A DNA stretch of 64,000 bases from Lactarius indigo (lineage: Eukaryota; Basidiomycota; Agaricomycetes; Russulales; Russulaceae): NCBI GenBank assembly GCA_025766275.1, contig JAFKAC010000032.1:496001-560000 (forward strand), written 5' to 3'. Shown here one piece after another: positions 60,196 through 64,000 of this stretch. Below the pieces are notes generated by a model. It saw only the letters and a list, made by a program, of their open reading frames with translations, was not told the origin of the DNA and searched no databases. The position numbers were made by a program, and so were the translations under genes. Within the stretch, counting starts at the first letter, position 1. Every line of letters begins with the position of its first letter.

Positions 60196-62699
60196 TCAGT
60201 TGATTGATGGCGCTTCACTGGGCTTCTTGGAAGTTGCCTTCGCCTTCCTCTAAAGAGAATCGTCAATATGTGCTGCTACGAAGACGATAAGTACTCACCG
60301 CGGCAGCTTGGGCAGTACGCATCTCCCTTTTGAACGGCTGGTCGCAGGGAGACGAGGTAATGGGCCTGTGTCAGCGCGTGCTTGTGTGAATGAACGCACC
60401 TCCTTGTCTACGTCGGATAGCCCCTTGAAGTATGCGTCAAAGTCGGCGGCGAGACCTTGACCGCCTGGTTGCCGTTCGTTCCACTGGCGCATACAAATGT
60501 TTCTGAAGATGAAATGTTAGTATGTTGGATGCTACCTGAGTGAAACGCACTTGATAGTGATCGTGCTGGTAGGTTCGGCTAGACCATTTGCAGTCTTTTG
60601 CTTCTTCGATGCTGCAGTCGTGGTCTTGCCTTCAGCCTTTTGCTTTTTCTCCGCATTGGCCATGGCTCGCTCGAGACGGAGGTTGGGAATTGCTGGATTT
60701 ACGGGGGGTGGGTCGGGATGGACTGGATCGGGAGTCTGGCCATCAGATGGACCAGGTGCTGGTGTCTGCGTCGGTTCAGATGGCATTGGAGGTGCGGCGA
60801 GGTCCTGATCCTCCCGCGTGGCCGTCGATTTGACTGGAGGATTGAGTTTGAGTTTGATTCGAGGGCGAGGTGGAATCGCCCCACTGGTCGTCGCAGTGGT
60901 ACTACTCCCACCTGGTGGTGTCGTTCCAATGAGTCGAGACGGGACGTCTGGGCCAGGGTGGGTTTCCGTCGGTACCGCAGCTGAGGCCCCTCTGGGTACG
61001 TCGCTCGGTGTTGCATGTGTCTGTGTGGTCGTTGTGGGATCCTTGGACGTCTGAGATAATGCTCGCGTCATAGACTTGTACTCACCTGAACGGGTGCTGA
61101 GGAAGCTGGGTCGGTGGGGGATGGGTTGATCCTCGTCACTCCTGCGTGAGACCCTAGCGGCGAATTCGAGGTTGTGGGTGCGCTAAGGAAAAGGGGGTAT
61201 GTAAGATATGTGGGACGGCGCTAGATAAAGGCCCTTACAATGGGTTGGCTATGACCGATTGTATGGGCCCTTGGGGCTTGGGACGTATGTTAGCGCCGTC
61301 GAGAATAGGGAGGATGCGACGCACCGGTTGTGTTGATGGGGCCGGGTTTTCTTCTGAGACCACAGGCCCTTGGGGCTTAGAAGGTGTGTTAGCGTCGTAG
61401 GGGGGGGGGGGATGAAGACACCACGTACCGGTTGTGTTAATGGGCCAGGGCCCTCATCGGGATCGTCGACAGCCTCTGGGAAACCCACATCGTTGGGTTC
61501 CAGTGTCGTCTCCGCGATCCTGTTGTTGTCGCCCTCTAATACACGGTCAGCTGGTTGTATGTTGTCGTTGGGATCGTTCGTTCCATCGCTTGACTTCATC
61601 CTGATCAAGGTGGGGTCATTCAGGGCATCTTCATTCTTACCCGCGTCCTGGTTGGGGATCTTCGTTCGGAGTCCCCGGTTGCCGGCCCAGCCCGGGTAGT
61701 TCTGAGTGGACCACTCACGAAGCTTCCATGTCGCGTCGTCACATAAAAGAAGGAAGTCGAATTGACGGTCTGTGAGCATGGCACGTGCGTACAAGTCCCA
61801 CGCGTCCCACGGCAACTTGCCGAACGTAGGGGTGGCCATCTTCTTCTTGAGGAGAAAGTCCCAGATGGATCTTGCTTTGACGCTCATCTTGCCAAGCGTC
61901 TCGACACTGATCGGGATACCATCACGGTCTTGGAGGTATATGTGTTTGTGGCCTGTTTCTCCTTGGTCTTTCTTGCTCGGGCGACCCACTTGTCCTTTTG
62001 TCTTGGCTGTATCTGATGGATCTCCGCTTGTCTCCCCTTTCCGGGCATTGGCTGCCAGTACCTCTTGGGTGTACTCGCGCTTCATCCAAATCGTTACATC
62101 GGGGTTGTCGTCTCTCTTCCAGGGCGTCGGCATCGGTCCAAGGTCTGTCATGAATGCGATTGGACCTGTATCGTCGCCTGCGTCCCTGAGAGAATGATAA
62201 TCTCTCGCGAATCTATCGATCGTCCCTCTGGGCCAATGGTATCAGCAACGACAGCACTCCCGAGCTTTCTCCGTTGCACGTACTCGAGGGTCTCACATCG
62301 AGCCTTCAATATATCGATCTCCTTTTTGCACCTGACGATCTCCTGGATCTTCTGTTCGATTGTCCCTTTGAGTGCTTCCACTTCTGTCGCTCGGTTGCTG
62401 GCCATCGTCTTGAGCCCCACGTAGAACGCGTTACGTTCTAACGTCGCTTTGGAGGCACCTGCGACTATACCCAGGATAACGTCTGTGTTCTGGGACACAG
62501 TTAGTATGGGGCTGGAGCGAAATGTATGCTCTCGTCTCACCTGTACAGCTTGTGAGCCGAAAGCGCTCTGTCTGTTGCCAGCACCGTTCCCGATGCTGTT
62601 GAATTGCCACTGGCCCTGATTCTCGTGTGCTTGGAGTCCAACGTCGCCAAATGAGCCACTTTCGAGGCCATTCCCGAAGCCAGTGAGATACGTGGACAT
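60196..62699 (-). CDS. hypothetical protein with coiled coil and tandem exon duplication
   Basis: There are ten exons: 62699-62541, 62489-62258, 62177-61429, 61375-61325, 61276-61239, 61182-61086, 61050-60551, 60502-60400, 60337-60299 and 60249-60196, in total 2022 nt or 673 residues; every phase agrees. ATG 62699 starts MSTYLTGFGNGLESG. A coiled coil lies near residues 80-130 (ATEVEALKGTIEQKIQEIVR). A basic AT-hook-like GRPSKKDQ follows, then a conserved-looking block (IWDFLLKKKMATPTFGKLPW). The rest is Pro/Thr-rich and ends in a Lys-rich tail. A 17-codon exon ending PAPSTQP is tandemly duplicated in part (PQGPVV, then PQGPIQ). I do not recognise the family; a nuclear or DNA-binding role is only a guess. 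It is divergent from the gene at 62842. Confidence 0.65.
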
Positions 62700-62841
62700 T
62701 GGTAGGGGTGGGAGTGGGGATGAAAAAAAAAAAGCGACGATACCCCACCCGATCGCATGTCGCGCTTTTGGGGCTTTGGCATCTATAAATGCCCCCAAGG
62801 CTCCACCTCCCTTCGTAGTTCTCTTGCTCGCTCACCACACC
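62700..62841. promoter_or_regulatory. 142-bp divergent promoter with TATA box at 62784
   Basis: It separates the starts of the minus-strand gene (62699) and the plus-strand gene (62842). TATAAAT at 62784-62790 is placed for the plus gene (52 bp before its ATG). A poly-A tract lies near 62727. The tight spacing suggests co-regulation. Confidence 0.6.
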
Positions 62842-63474
62842 ATGTCCTCTGAATCTGAGAATGCACACAAGTCCCCTGAAGCTGCGGTTGTATCCAAGTC
62901 GTCCGATCATATCTACCACTGGTCTAAGACTCCAATCAGCCACGCGCAAGCCCTGTCTATTGAAACCATCCATGAGGCGACGTTGTGAGACCTTCTGCAT
63001 GCGCGCAATGGTGCTGTGTCCCACCTCCTCTGGGAGCGTAACCAATTGTTGCGCGAGCGGTGAGTCCATCCTTGTCTTGTCTCTCTCACTGATTCTCACA
63101 GTCTCAAGGGTCGAACTCGGCGCCGAGGAACTCCCATACTGCAAGGAAGACTTCCTGACTCCGCCTCTCCCCCCGCGTCCTTACAGGATTACGGCCTGGG
63201 GACACGTTCTCAGGTATCACTCTGATAGGCCCAATCAGCGTCCAACGACGTATCCTAAGGATGTACGTTGTTTCCAGACTCTTATTTTTCATTCGACTGA
63301 CCTTCACAGCGACGCCTCTTTGATAAAAGCGTCCAGACAGAATGTGACTCTAATGATGCTGACACCACACTTGCCGACGTTGACCCCGTCGTGCCCACAA
63401 AACGCAAGGACATTGACCAGCAGCTTGAAGAAGACAACCAAGATTCTAGAAATAAAAAAAGGAAAATTAATTAA
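62842..63474 (+). pseudogene. small hypothetical gene with an in-frame stop
   Basis: ATG 62842 opens MSSESENAHKSPEAAVVSKS. Codon 49 is TGA (62986-62988) in the context ATL-stop-DLLHARNGAVSHLLWERN. The frame continues well past it, through plausible introns (GTGAGT near 63060, CTCACAG near 63102; a GTATCA donor near 63213), to a Lys-rich end (KRKDIDQQLEEDNQDSR) and TAA at 63474. A single C-to-T change of CGA (Arg) would create the TGA. It is either a recent pseudogene, a readthrough or differently spliced gene, or a 48-residue product. Confidence 0.5.
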
Positions 63475-63649
63475 TTATCCTACCAGTTCTGACTAACGTA
63501 CTACTGTGTATAACGATTCGAAGCTACATAGTGTACTGTATTAAACAATGCCATCGCAACGGGTGCTGGGCCCGACCAACCATTTGTCTGTTCCGGCAGC
63601 TTGTCTCACCTCAGCCACTCATTTCAAAGTCAAATTGGTGCCGCCTGCT

Positions 63650-64000
63650 ACTTTTGGGACTCCACTTCCCTCACGATTGCCATGCGTCAGCTCGTTCCTT
63701 GTATATACCCACTCTAATCCGACTTTGCTACACCTTCGCCACCAAGTTCCCCGCTGTTATCTGTCTCCCTCTCATCGTCATTTGTGTCTTCCTCGTCGTT
63801 CTCTTCATCGCCAACATCCTCCTTCGGACATCACCCTTTTTATACCGGGCGCAGATCTTGACTCAAACACCCTCCATCCGCCCTCCCATGGCGCTGCCTT
63901 GGGGCGGGCCTCTTGCCCGATCAACGACGTGGCCCTCCTTTGCCGTCTACAAGACACTGGGTGTACCAAACTACACTGAGCCCCACGTCGCCCTTATTGG
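63650..64000 (+). CDS. partial membrane-protein ORF running off the window
   Basis: A frame open from about 63650 to the window end includes a strong membrane helix (FPAVICLPLIVICVFLVVLF) followed by IANILLRTSPFLYRAQILTQ and a Pro-rich stretch ending EPHVALIG at the border. The start or upstream exon is unresolved: ATG 63681 is in another frame. A closed frame overlapping it in a different register is less plausible because it lacks the helix. Confidence 0.4.

Noticed and set aside
60366..60399. 34-bp intron in the 60196-62699 gene
   Set aside because: Too short, with the branch site only 7 nt from the AG. Using the next acceptor gives a 62-bp intron with a pyrimidine tract and a coherent C-terminus.

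Overview
This is nuclear DNA from a filamentous basidiomycete, most likely an Agaricomycete. Introns are abundant and short (about 40-90 bp) with GTRNGT donors and CTNAC/CTRAY branch sites. The gene content also fits: an F-box/LRR protein, a tandem P450 cluster, an Agaricomycete-type P-loop GTPase, an INO80 Ies2 subunit and a CHY zinc-finger protein. No prokaryotic features, rRNA genes or convincing tRNA genes were seen.

Layout. 0-6.3 kb: a decayed gene fragment, a secreted Tyr/Pro- and Lys/Asp-rich repeat protein, and a minus-strand hypothetical gene of four or five exons. 6.9-10.8 kb and 19.4-24.1 kb: two copies of one segmental duplication (membrane/PYM-like gene plus convergent F-box gene) that have decayed reciprocally, so each copy keeps a different intact gene. 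Between them, 11.3-18.1 kb (minus strand) holds the most striking object of the window, a P-loop GTPase gene whose middle is a 5-kb array of 68-bp repeats. On the plus strand the array looks like a plain minisatellite. On the minus strand every repeat is a complete intron of about 65 bp (GTGAGT, CTGAY branch site, CTCTCCAG) followed by a 3-nt exon. The 77 predicted single-codon exons contain no stop, are in phase with both flanking GTPase exons, and encode a Glu/Arg/Lys/Gln/Leu/Tyr-rich helix-like stretch without Gly, Pro, Cys, Trp, Ile or Thr. The model has 86 exons and 463 residues.

26-35 kb: a Yar1-like ankyrin protein, a multi-pass membrane protein with tiny exons, and Ies2. 35-58 kb: four near-identical P450 genes (three apparently intact, one with a nonsense codon), each behind a duplicated promoter segment. 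Orphan promoter segments, a foldback/MITE element, Helitron helicase scraps and a LINE-like remnant lie between them. 58-64 kb: a CHY zinc-finger gene that starts with a 5-nt coding exon, a ten-exon hypothetical gene containing a tandem exon duplication, a divergently transcribed small gene with an in-frame stop, and a membrane-protein ORF running off the window end.

Tiny exons recur in unrelated genes here (5, 9, 11, 14, 17 and 24 nt). The splicing apparatus of this organism therefore appears to tolerate microexons, which makes the single-codon array plausible. All gene models come from manual splice-site and frame reasoning; there is no transcript evidence.
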